The notes under the pieces: model-generated | The model's input: only the letters and a program-made list of their open reading frames with translations | The model's database searches: none | Told to the model about the DNA's origin: nothing | In this document: one piece after another, positions 43,931-54,478 of the stretch | Numbering within the stretch: position 1 is the stretch's first letter | How the letters are laid out: each line of letters begins with the position of its first letter | DNA from: Cycas panzhihuaensis | Taxonomy: Eukaryota > Cycadophyta | Assembly: GCA_023213395.1 (NCBI GenBank) | Contig: CM041465.1 | Location: forward strand, 205,227,741-205,291,740 | Length of the DNA stretch: 64,000 bases | Direction: 5' to 3' | Position numbers and translations under genes: made by a program

Positions 43931-45214
43931 TTACTTATAAGAAGAGGTTAAATAACTTAAATAACTCTTCTAGGAGTTCAAGTCAAATTTTGCTTTGGAC
44001 TATAGTGACATGCAAGGTGTCCACCCTAATGTCATGGTCCACAATATCACCATGCTCCTAGGGGCTAAACCTAAGAGGCAAAAGTAAAGACTTATCTATC
44101 CTCATATTTCCATGGCTATTAAATAAGTGGTTGAGGAACTATTAAAAGTAGGCTTCATCGAAAGCATAAACTATTAGGAATGGGTATCTAACATTGTTCT
44201 TGTTGCTAAGAAAAATGGATCAATTTGCATATGTATTAACTTTCATAATATTAATGATGCTTGTCCAAAGGATAGCTTCTCCCTCCTATTTCTTAATTAG
44301 ATTTAAGACCAAATGACTAATTTCAAGGTCATGTCTCTCATGGATAGTTTCTTAGGTTATACTTAAATCCTTATCTCTCATGAGGACCATTATAGAATGG
44401 CTTTCATAACTCTATGGGGAATATTTTTCTATAAGGCCATGTCCTTCAACTTGAAGAATACTAGAGTTTGTTATTAATGGGCAATGATCTTTATATTTCA
44501 TGACTTGATTAGGGTCATAATAGTCATCTACCTTGACAATATGCTCAGCCTATCTTATTATAGAAAAGACCACATTAATAATAATCTTTAAGTAATGTCA
44601 TAAGTATTACTTATACCTCAATTTAAGCAAGTGCATCTTCACCATCACTTCTGGTAAGATGTTAGGGAACATAGTTTCTCATAATGGCATAGGGTTGATC
44701 TTAAAACGATAAGGGCTATCATTAAAATACCACCTTTAGGAAGTAAAAAATAAGTAAAATCTTTCCTTGGAAAGCTAGTCTTTCTACAATGATTTATTGT
44801 CACTTTTTCATTAAGCGTTAAACCCCTTATTAATCTTCTTAAGAAGGGGGATTCTTTAAAATAGACTATACCTATTCAGGAGTCTTTTGATATGATGAAG
44901 CAAGCCCTAGTTTCGACTCTCATTCTTATTCCTTCCATGTTTATCAAGTCTTTTAACTTATACACATCTTCTATCAGGGAGTCCCTTAAGGGCATGCTCG
45001 CCTAAGAGGATGAGTTTAAAAAATACGGGGCCAACTATTTAATAAGCAGAACCCTTATTGTTATTGAGCTCAACTACTCCTCTTTAGATAAAGAATATTT
45101 ATCCTTAGTCTTCATGACCAAGAAGTTACATCATTATCTCCTTGATAATACTACTTTCGTATGCATGTAGTCAGACCCCATTTGACTATTGCTCACTAAG
45201 AATGATCTTATAAA
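43931..45214 (+). pseudogene. Ty3/gypsy reverse transcriptase and RNase H, part 1
   Basis: Gypsy reverse transcriptase. In order: FALDYSDMQGVHPNVMVHNI near 43985-44045, an EELLKVGFIE segment near 44130-44160, WVSNIVLVAKKNGSI near 44185-44225, the CINFHNINDACPKDSF box near 44230-44280, KVMSLMDSFLGY near 44325-44360, ITLWGIFFYKAMSFNLKN near 44405-44458, and the polymerase motif VIYLDNM near 44520-44545, where the second catalytic Asp is Asn. Thumb and RNase H follow (KSFLGKLVFLQ near 44755, YLSLVFMTKKLHHYLLDNTT near 45095-45155). The stops can mostly be read as Gln or Trp. The solo LTR at 45215 cuts the RNase H end. Confidence 0.88.
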
Positions 45215-45837
45215 TATTGAGAAAACTAGGTCCTAATAACTAGAAACTACCACCAAGATCTAAAATATTTTACAACTAGTTATAGGAATTGAAATTACAA
45301 TTTAACATAAAATTTCTTAAATTAGAAATAATACAATAAATAAATTAGAAAGCTAAAGCATCACATATACACCAGATATAACATGGTAAAACCCTAGTAG
45401 TATGCTAAGGAAATATCCACATAGGAAAAGTATTGATCTTTATTATCTAATAATGGAGAAATGTGCATAATCTGTAGGAGAATATTTATAATAATAACAA
45501 CTAGCTACTTGTACTCCTGACAGTACATCTAATACATCGAATACCATCAACATAATGAAAAGATACCCTAAATTGGGCTATATGAGAGAGTCATACAAGG
45601 CACAAATATCAACCATCAAATCTAAGGTATTTTAAATGAATGACCTTGATTCTCTTTACAATTTAGTATGTTTTACAATATTAGCTTTTTGAGTTAGGGG
45701 CTACTTCCCCTGAACCCTAGACAAGGGGGGCTCTCACCCCCTTTAGATCCCCTCGCAAAAGTTTGGGGGGGAAACCACACTGCCAACCTATCAAAATATT
45801 TGCCTCTAAAACATTGTTATTACATTATCTAATAACA
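45215..45837 (-). repeat. Solo LTR of the element F family
   Basis: Starts TATTGAGAAAACTAGG and ends ATTATCTAATAACA. It is homologous along its length to both LTRs of element F and has the same GC-rich island (45690-45780). No internal copia sequence adjoins it, which fits LTR-LTR recombination. I could not see a clean target duplication, so the ends are approximate. Confidence 0.88.
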
Positions 45838-47260
45838 AGGTGAGCTAATACATGGGCACTCTTCCTAAAAGAGTTTGACTTATAAATTATCAATTGTAAA
45901 TATAAAAAGGGCATGGTAGTTATTAAGATAATGGTTAAGGCACCTTTATCTAACCCTACTAATTCAATTATCAATGATAATCTCCTTGACAAGGAAATCT
46001 TTCAAGTAGATACCATGCCTTTAGGAGAGGGATGGTATAAAGAGATTAAATCTTATCTCAATGACTAGACCTATCCTCATAAATATCCTCTAAAAAGAGG
46101 AAATAAGTTAGAGTAACTACTCACTAATATTATCTCCTTAAAGATATCCTTTATAAATGATCCTTTGATGGGGTTCTATTAAGATATCTTTCACCTTCTA
46201 AGGCTCAAATTTATTTGATAGAGTACTATGATAGTATATGTGGAGGCCACTTCAATGGTTAATGTATGGTTTAGCATATCCTTCAAATGGGATATCATTA
46301 GCCAACCCTATTTAAGGATTCACATGCATATATTCAAAAATGTAAAAAGTACCATGCACATGCCACACTGATATACCAACTTATCATATCACTCAAGCCC
46401 ATTATGTATCCATAGCCCTTTTCTCAATAGAGGCTTAACCTCATAGGATAGATCCACTGTCCATTCTCAAGTAGTCATAAATTTATTTTGACCACTATAA
46501 AGTACTTTACCAAGTGGAATGAAGCCATACAACTTATTATCACAACCAGGAACATAATTATAACATTCATCTTTTAGTATATCATCTATGGATTTAGAGT
46601 CCCTAACATCATCATCATAGATAATGGAACCCCCTTATATACCTCATAGGTGGATGAACTATATGAGAAATTCCATATCACTTATCACTTGTCTATGCTC
46701 CACCACTCCTTTAATAAAACATTGGCTAAGATCTTGGCTAAGTTTAGGACATTCAACTCTTTCTCATATTATGGCCTATTTAACCTCCATAAAAAATAAA
46801 TCTAGAATAACACCATTCTATATAATTTATGGCTCTAAGGTCATTCTCCCCCCCCCCCCCCCCCCTTTGAGGTATAAATCATGTCTTTGTATATCTCCCT
46901 GAAGCAATTCATTGATGAAGAATGATAAAGGGAAGCATGGTTACTCAAGTTAGAGAAAATAGATGAAACACACCTAACCATCCTTTAGAATCATCTAGCC
47001 TCTAAAACTAGGGCTCATGTAGCCTATGATAGGTACTTAATATTTGAAAAGAAATGTATGGGTGATAATGTACTCAAGCTATAATACCTTCATGACAAGT
47101 AGTGAAAATTTACCCCTAAGTAGATAGGACCTTATCTAGTTATTGAAGACCTTACGAATGGGGTATTCTATATTTTTACCCTTAATGACCTTGAATTATA
47201 AAAGCCTATTAATTTATAATTATTATAAAAGATTTATTCCTAAGAGGGTAGTATGCATCC
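45838..47260 (+). pseudogene. Ty3/gypsy RNase H end and integrase, part 2
   Basis: After the solo LTR the gypsy frame resumes with NTWALFLKEFDL near 45852-45890. The zinc-binding part of integrase is decayed (CKKYHAHATL near 46332-46365). The core has a YFTKWNEAIQL stretch near 46503-46540 and IYGFRVPNIIIIDNGTPL near 46583-46640 (second catalytic Asp). It continues with VDELYEKFHITYHLS and FNKTLAKILAKF, then TPFYIIYGSKVILP near 46810-46850 in another frame. A run of 18 C at 46848-46865 follows. The C-terminal end is visible as KPINL near 47205. The Glu of the DDE triad is not evident. Confidence 0.85.
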
Positions 47261-47360
47261 CCTCTATAATAAGGATAAAACTATGGCTTTGAAAACTTCA
47301 CCTTCTAATGAGACTAAACTATGGTTAGCTAGTTTATCCCTTCTTCCCTAAGACCTATAC

Positions 47361-47368
47361 TTGGGGGG
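47361..47368 (+). promoter_or_regulatory. Probable gypsy polypurine tract
   Basis: TTGGGGGG lies about 100 bp after the end of the integrase C-terminus, where the 3' LTR should begin. The following TATCACTTTAAGATGAG could be the LTR start, but no partner LTR is seen. Confidence 0.5.
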
Positions 47369-49765
47369 TATCACTTTAAGATGAGTATAAACTCCCCTTT
47401 TACCACTTCATCTCCTTATTAAGCCTCAAACCCTCTTCCAAATATCGATGACTCATAACAGCTATGTAAGATTATTGTCGGGTAATAGGGCATAGACATT
47501 ATTTATTAAGCATGTATGTATGGCTCTTAATGGGCTTAATTGAAGTAGTTTTGTCTTATTCATGACTTTTGTCTTTTATTCTTACCTTTTAAGTTCTATA
47601 CTTAGGAGGATGGGATCCTTATTTTCCTTTTGGAGTTAAGAGCTTCAAAAGGTTTAGAAATTAAAAAATAAACATGGTGGCAATTTAAAACCTAATAAAC
47701 TTAAGAATGGGGAATAATACTTAGAAAGATATGACCCCATAAGAATATGGGACCAAGGAGGGACTTAGTAGGGTAGTAGTTTTATGGGAATCTCTACCTA
47801 AAAATAGCTAAGGGAGAATCTAAAATGCTTTGGAAATTTATCACTCACCAAATATGTTTTTGGATTCATTTGCTAGATGATTGGTTTTCTTTGAGAGGTG
47901 TCATATGAATATTTATTAGTTAGGTCTTCCCCAATCTTGATAGGTATTCCTATGATCCCTCTTAGGTATACCTTACTAAGTTTTATTTGACTTCTCATAA
48001 CCAAGGGTTATATATAACTTAGTTTCTATTTCTAAAGGATTAATGTTAGTTACTTTCTCAAACAACTTTGGTTACACCATTAACCAATTAACTATAGCCC
48101 ATTATAGATGATACTTATGCAATCTTTCATGGATGCTTTTTCCTGAACTTAAGAATACCATCTTCACCATGTCTATTTATTCTTTCTGGAGGTTTCCTCA
48201 ACTGTAGAACTTAGCATAAATTTTAATAAAACTAAAAATTCATAAAATAACAAAAACATGTATCTTTTCTTTTTGTTAAAAGTTCCCTTAGTTGGTGCAA
48301 ATTGCTTTAGGACCCATTTCCTTAAGTCTTATACTTAGAAAACTTGGTCCCCAACTTTGTCTACTAGCATGGTAACTAGATATAGGTCTATATGGTTAGC
48401 TTATCCATCTATGTATGACACTCAAATTTCTACTCTTTTGCCAACAACCTTTATTTTCAAGTTATCTCTCTACGATCTCACACTTTTTCAAAAGCTTTCT
48501 TTGTGAACATACCAATAGTCTCAATTCTCTTATAGTTAGCCTTGCTTCACTCTTACTTATTTAGTCACTTATTTTCTTATGTTATGATGGTTTCCTCTCA
48601 CCTCTCTCACCCTTCCTCTTGAAGCTTGTTGCTCACCCTACTACTTTCCCATGACAGTTGGAGACATTTTAATTTAGAGACCTTTCCATCTCTTATGGTT
48701 TAACCTTTGGGGATTTGGTTCTAGGCTTTTTCTCTCTTTGGTCTTGTTCAAAAGGTCATCCTTACTATAGTTTGAGAAGTTTTGATGTTCTATAGGCAAG
48801 TCAATCATTAGGTACCTTCTAGACATAGTCACTCCTCATATTCATCATACCTTGGCAAAAATTTCATGACGATCATAGTCAAAATGGTGATTATTTATCA
48901 TATAGAAAGTGGGTTTAATGATGCCTAGTTCACCATGACCATCATCTAAACCATTGTATGGTATGATGTTAAAAAAAAAAAAATTATACATATGTTTGCA
49001 CCCTCTTAGCATCTAGAGTAATTCATGTGACAACTTCATCTCCATCTATAATAGTATAGTTAGAGTCCATTAGTGTACATCATTTAGAACCTTTAAATCC
49101 AATTACTTAGCCTATTGTGGCCTTAATTATGACCAAAACCTATTATACACCTAGTAACTTTTATGTTGACTATGTCTAGGAGATGTTCTTACAATGAGGA
49201 AACCAAACCATGGTCTCATCTCCTTATTATGTTATAGTTGAAACCAAGTCTCTTATTTAGAACCATATCCTCATAAGTTGATTCCTATACCATCCCTACA
49301 TATATCATTTTGTCTCTAAGATTAATCCCTCTTTATTATGGAATTAAGCATATATATTGATGGAGGCAACTAAGGCAACTTAAGGTTATTTATTGCTACA
49401 TGGATTGTTTATGACTAAATGAGCAGTATGCTAACTTCTTTGGCATAATCCTACCCTAGGCAACTAACAATAAATTTGAATATACTATTGTCATAGGAGC
49501 CCTAAGTGGTATCTTACAATTTCGTGGCAGGTTTATTGATCTTTTATTTGATTCCCAAGTTATAGTCTTTTAATTTATTAGTATCTATCATCTTAATTCA
49601 GTTCACTTACACTTCCTTCATACTTGTATTATATCTTTATTATCTTGCTTTTTAGTTGTCATAATCTAGGATGTTCTGCATTATCAAGATACTAAAGTTA
49701 ACACTTTGGTATCTCATATTTTCAAATGCCATCACTTTTAGACCTATCACCCTAAGCTGGGGATA
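47369..49765. other. Unassigned; possible gypsy 3' LTR at the left end
   Basis: AT-rich sequence without a nameable domain. The first several hundred bases may be the 3' LTR of the gypsy relic. Short segments read open when TAG and TAA are taken as old Trp or Gln codons (for example 49130-49270), but they match no family I know. Confidence 0.4.
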
Positions 49766-49909
49766 ACACTCTATAATAAGTATAGACTAACTAACACTCT
49801 ATAATGAGTATAAACTAACTAAACACTCTGTAGTGAGTATAAACTAATTAAACACTCTATAATAAGTACAAACTAATTGAATGCTCCATCATGAGTATAA
49901 ACTAAAATG
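49766..49909 (+). repeat. Minisatellite, about five units of 29 bp
   Basis: Units start at 49766, 49794, 49823, 49852 and 49881, with a consensus close to ACACTCTATAATGAGTATAA followed by ACTAACTAA. The last unit is more diverged (ATGCTCCATC). A purine run, GCTGGGGATA, lies just upstream. Confidence 0.88.
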
Positions 49910-51560
49910 TAAATAATATCATAAAAAGATAAAAAAATGATAAAATATTCAAAACACAAAAATATATAAATATTTAGGTTCATGCATACCTATTACACTA
50001 ATCATCATAAGGGATAATAAGGAGGGAAAGGATTAGAGATAATATTACTTTCCACATATACAACCTCTAAAGATAAAAAGTGATATAACAAATGTACAAC
50101 TTTCAAAACTCATATAATACATGTGTCATGAGTATAATAGTATGGCCCTATAGCTTCCTTGGGCATGTATAAATACTCATAGGTGAGCTCTCATAGCCAC
50201 CTCCATACAACTATGGAGTGGACCCACATTGCCCCTTCTAACCCATCTCCTCAAAGCTACAAGCCATGTTTAACATGACCACTAAGGACTACTCTATTCT
50301 TCCTCTATATGGTAAGAATGGATATGGGACCTCTTCCTCCTATGAGAGGTGGTTTATACTTGATAAATACTCTAGCTAGTTAATGGAATAGCTTACCTTC
50401 TTGACTAAAGGATGGACATCCACTAAAGGTGTCATTTCTCATCATTTGTGGCCTTAAATTATACATTAAAGCCTATTAACTCTTATATTGCCATTTACAC
50501 CTATAGCTCTCTATGCATGTCTCAAGCCCTAATAGCTAGTGTAAAATGTTGAGTATGGGGACTAAGGAACTTAAGATTATTGTCTTACCAAACTAAAGGT
50601 GCTCCAAGCCTATATATATAAGATAGGAAGTAGTCAAGGGTCCTCCCTCCTATCCCTCTCTAATATGATTTTCACTACTTTTATATACTAGAGACTCATC
50701 ATATAATCTCCCTTTTGCTTACAACTTAGAAAATAGATCCAGACTACCCAAGTTTGATTGAATTTGGTCGTAAGTATAGAGTTGTCATCATTCACCATCT
50801 CGCTCTCTACCATTTGCAAGAGCTTCTGATGCTAAGGGGGTAAATATTTCACCATGACTAATATCTCTTGGCATGGACACGTTCTCCTCTAACTCTACTT
50901 ACCTAAGTTGATTTCTAGTTAGAATTACATTTAATAAATCATTATGATTGAATTAGTTTCTTAATCATTAGTTTATTTTTGAATAATCATTTAGTGAGAA
51001 AGATTCTTATTAGGTTTGTTATTGTTTATCATTTTACTTTATTTACTTAATTTAAATGATTATTAATTGGATGGTTGCCTCTTGTTTATGATTATAATTC
51101 CATCATCAACTAATAATTGATCCAAAAATCCAATTTTATAATCCTATTTAATATGGTCTGAGAAGTTACTCTAAGTTTGGTCCATCTGCCTCTAGTTAGA
51201 ATGTTGCTAAGTTTATGCCTTATTCTTTCTTGTTTCTTACCCTTGTTCACCATATTTTTACCTTCGTTTAATCTATGTCTAGGTCATCATATCTTAATTA
51301 AGGCCTAGCAAGCTAACTTTATTTAATTCTATTTATGTTTTCTACATTTTTTACCCTTTCTAATTTGTCACATTTTTCATGTTTCTAAAAATGTAATAGT
51401 ACAAATAACATATGACAATATCTCATATTTTTGTAATTTACTTGTACTCTTATTTTTTATTTATACTTCTATATTTTTCATTTACTCTTGTATTTTTTAT
51501 TGTTGCACATATAAAATTAGTAATAACATATAAAAGTCTCTATAATTTTGGCCCAACTCT
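49910..51560. other. Unassigned AT-rich DNA with a degraded open stretch
   Basis: No family recognised. At 50274-50456 the plus strand gives an ATG-led stretch (MTTKDYSILPLYGKNGYG at its start) with two internal TAG codons and a final TAA. A second frame in the same place is also partly open, so chance is possible. A TATAAATA lies at about 50168. Confidence 0.4.
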
Positions 51561-52044
51561 TATTAGAATTTATAACTACACTATAATACTATATTAGAAA
51601 TATAGAGTAATATAATAAAATTATAATATGCAAATATATTAGTAGAATAATCTCATGAGTATATATACATGTAAAAGAATCAACATGAACATAAAAATAA
51701 TAATATCACAAGTATTCACCACAAGAGAGATAATAGATTTATACATAGAAAACCTAATGGGAAAAAACCATGGGAGAAGGTGGAGTTGGGAGTTCCTCTT
51801 AATGATTAGAATAAGTACATCTCCTTTCTCTTAAGTTCTCAAGTGGGGTGTATACATATTTATATTAATATCCACCTCATGAGTAGCCTATTATATTTCT
51901 TGGGTCTTTATATCATACAATAGTATAATTGCATGGATATATATGCATCTCATATATATCAATGTGTATGAATGGTAAAATTATATATGTATCTATCAAC
52001 TAATATTAAACATTATATATGTGATTAAGTTATATATTCCAACA
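51561..52044 (-). repeat. Element H 3' LTR
   Basis: The minus strand starts TGTTGGAATATATAAC at 52044. It matches 53992-54478 (TTAGAAATATAGAGTAATAT, TTGGGAGTTCCT, GTACATCTCCTTTCTC). Confidence 0.9.
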
Positions 52045-52055
52045 TTCTCCCTTAA
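52045..52055 (-). promoter_or_regulatory. Element H polypurine tract
   Basis: The minus strand reads TAAGGGAGAA directly before the LTR start. Confidence 0.82.
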
Positions 52056-53978
52056 TATTTAATGTCTTCCAATCTTCATCTTTATTTCCTCAAGCGTTCA
52101 TCCCTTAGTCTTCAACTTGTATATTAGATCTTATAACTTATATATATATTTGTATATATATATCAAGATGCCATTAGTAACCTATCTATTTGTCATATCA
52201 TTCATATTCTTGTTCCCTATAAGTATTAACCTATATACTTACATTAGCTTATATGTAGTAAACTTGTATATCTATAATTAATAACCTATATCAACTTATA
52301 TATAATCATCTATATATATTAATGACTAACTATATGTATCCAACCTATAAATATCAACTATCATTCATTCACCAATATTAATATCAATAATATATGAACT
52401 ATTTTCTTAAACATCTTTATATCTTCACCTATATAGCTAATTTTATCAACTATTAACTCAATCATCAAATCAATAAATAAATAAATTATTTTTTGAGTCC
52501 ATATAAAATAAGATACCAATCAATAGTTGAAAATTTTATGAAGTGGGATATATTTAATGGGTTTATGATATAAAATTTTATTGATATATTGGACATGAAA
52601 AATTCCCCTTAGAAATCACATTTGGCTTAGTGGTATATAACACTAATCAAATGGTAAAGATCACTTAGTTGATTGAACAATTTATTAAATGAATGAATGA
52701 TGACTGAACCTATTTGATAATGATGATACCACTTAGTATTTTAAAAAAGGGCCTAGTTTATTTGTTTATATAATAGAGAGATAAAGAGATTAATTAGAGA
52801 TTCTACCTATTTAATGAGATAAAAAGAAAAGACTCATGATTTTTTATTGGCATACCAAATTAGTTATTAATGCGATCCAACTAATAATCAACAATTATGT
52901 TTGTCTAACTAAAGGATGAAAGTATTTGTTAGTAAGAAATCTAACTAGCCATATATAACAAGAGGTAAGGAAATACGTAGTTAATGCTACCTTTTACATC
53001 TAACTTGTCTTAGCCAAGTAATTCAACTTATTCCTAGAGTTAGTTATTTTTTAGATAATGATTTAATGATATTTATTTAATGGATACTAAAAAAAAGCTA
53101 CTAAAGTATGCAAGTAAGGAAGCACACAAAAAATAATCTTATTTGTAAGAGGCAAGTATAGCTTTTATAAATTAACAACATTAAACCACCTCAAATTTTC
53201 TCATGGAAAACTAGAAATATAATGTTTCTATCTAGTTTCTTTATATTATTTTATGCCACTATAATATTATACCATAATTAAACCCTATATAATGTTCTCA
53301 TGTTCTCATTTTATATCATCATTCTTTTTTGTATCTCAAGTGCCATGTACCCTTTATAACTTATGAAACATGTTGCCTTTCATACCTGGTACACATCTTC
53401 CTTTATCATTCAACATCCTTGACATGCTTGTTACATGTTTCTTATTCTACTGATGGGATACCAACTTCTTTCTAGTAGTGAATCTCTATTTGAGATGCTC
53501 ATAAAACCCTTCAGAATGGTTCATTAGTTGTAGCAAATCCTTAGACACTTGTAAAAACCTTCACTATGAACTGATAAACTTCACCAATGTATTTCCTTCA
53601 TAAAATGATCAATCCTACTTAAGCAATCTATTTATGGATAAACTTCAAATACACTTATATGTTTTGAACATATGGCTCCAACATGTATAAATAAATTGTC
53701 CATATAATTAAATAAGCATACCATCAGTTTGTTGTAATTCATGCACTTTCATCTACTTCCTGTATGTGGATTTATTCAACATCTTCACCTTTCATCTTCA
53801 TTTGGCCCCTAGATCTTAGTCACATATCACTAGTATTACTTTGTTATATTTAGATCTTTGGTTTATCATTCATATCTCATATCTAGCTCCTATACTAGAT
53901 TTATCTCTAGCTTGTATTAGCTTATCAAACAACTTATATAGGCTTCTTCTTACTGCATAAGATCTTTCAATTAACCAT
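52056..53978 (-). other. Element H internal region, non-coding
   Basis: About 1.9 kb with no open frame of note and no gag, protease or pol motif on either strand. The PBS-proximal half (53350-53970) has fewer A/T runs than the rest and may hold packaging signals, which is inference. Confidence 0.6.
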
Positions 53979-53991
53979 GGCTTTGATACCA
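53979..53991 (-). promoter_or_regulatory. Element H primer-binding site (tRNA-iMet type)
   Basis: The minus strand reads TGGTATCAAAGCC, identical to the site of element A, next to the 5' LTR. Confidence 0.9.
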
Positions 53992-54478
53992 AATTAGAAT
54001 TTATAATTGCATTCTAATACCATATTAGAAATATAGAGTAATATAATAGAATTATAATATATAAATATAATAGTAGAATAATCTTATAAGATATGTACAC
54101 ATATAAAGGAATCGACATGAATATAAAATAAATAATAATCATAAGAATTCACCATAAGAAAGATAATAGACTTATATGTGAAAACTTTAGTATGAAAAAG
54201 ACCATACGACAAGGCGGAATTGGGAGTTCCTTTAAATGATCAGAATAGGTACATCTCCTTTCTCTCAAGTTCTCAAATGGTATATGTGCATATTTATGTT
54301 AATATTCATCCCATGAGTAGAATATCATGTTTCTTGAGCCTTTACATCATCAAATAGTATAGTTACATGGATATGTATGCATCTCATATATCTTAATGTG
54401 TGTGAATGGTGGGATTATGTATGTGTCCATCAACTAATATTAAATATTACATATATGATTAAATCACATATTTTAATA
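53992..54478 (-). repeat. Element H 5' LTR
   Basis: Aligns to 51561-52044 throughout. The outer end reads TTTTAATA on the plus strand where the other copy has TTCCAACA. Confidence 0.9.

Larger units (their letters stand above)
51561..54478 (-). mobile_element. Non-coding LTR element H (2,918 bp)
   Basis: Two direct LTRs (484 and 487 bp) enclose 1.95 kb without gag or pol. Flanks are ACTCT (51556-51560) and ACTTT (54479-54483), a probable target duplication with one C-to-T change. A polypurine tract and a tRNA-Met PBS are in the right places, so replication signals are complete. It must have used proteins from another element. Confidence 0.87.

Noticed and set aside
46624-46902. An independent 92-codon gene
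   Set aside because: Its end reads as the gypsy integrase segment TPFYIIYG in another frame, so it is a frame-shifted part of the relic.
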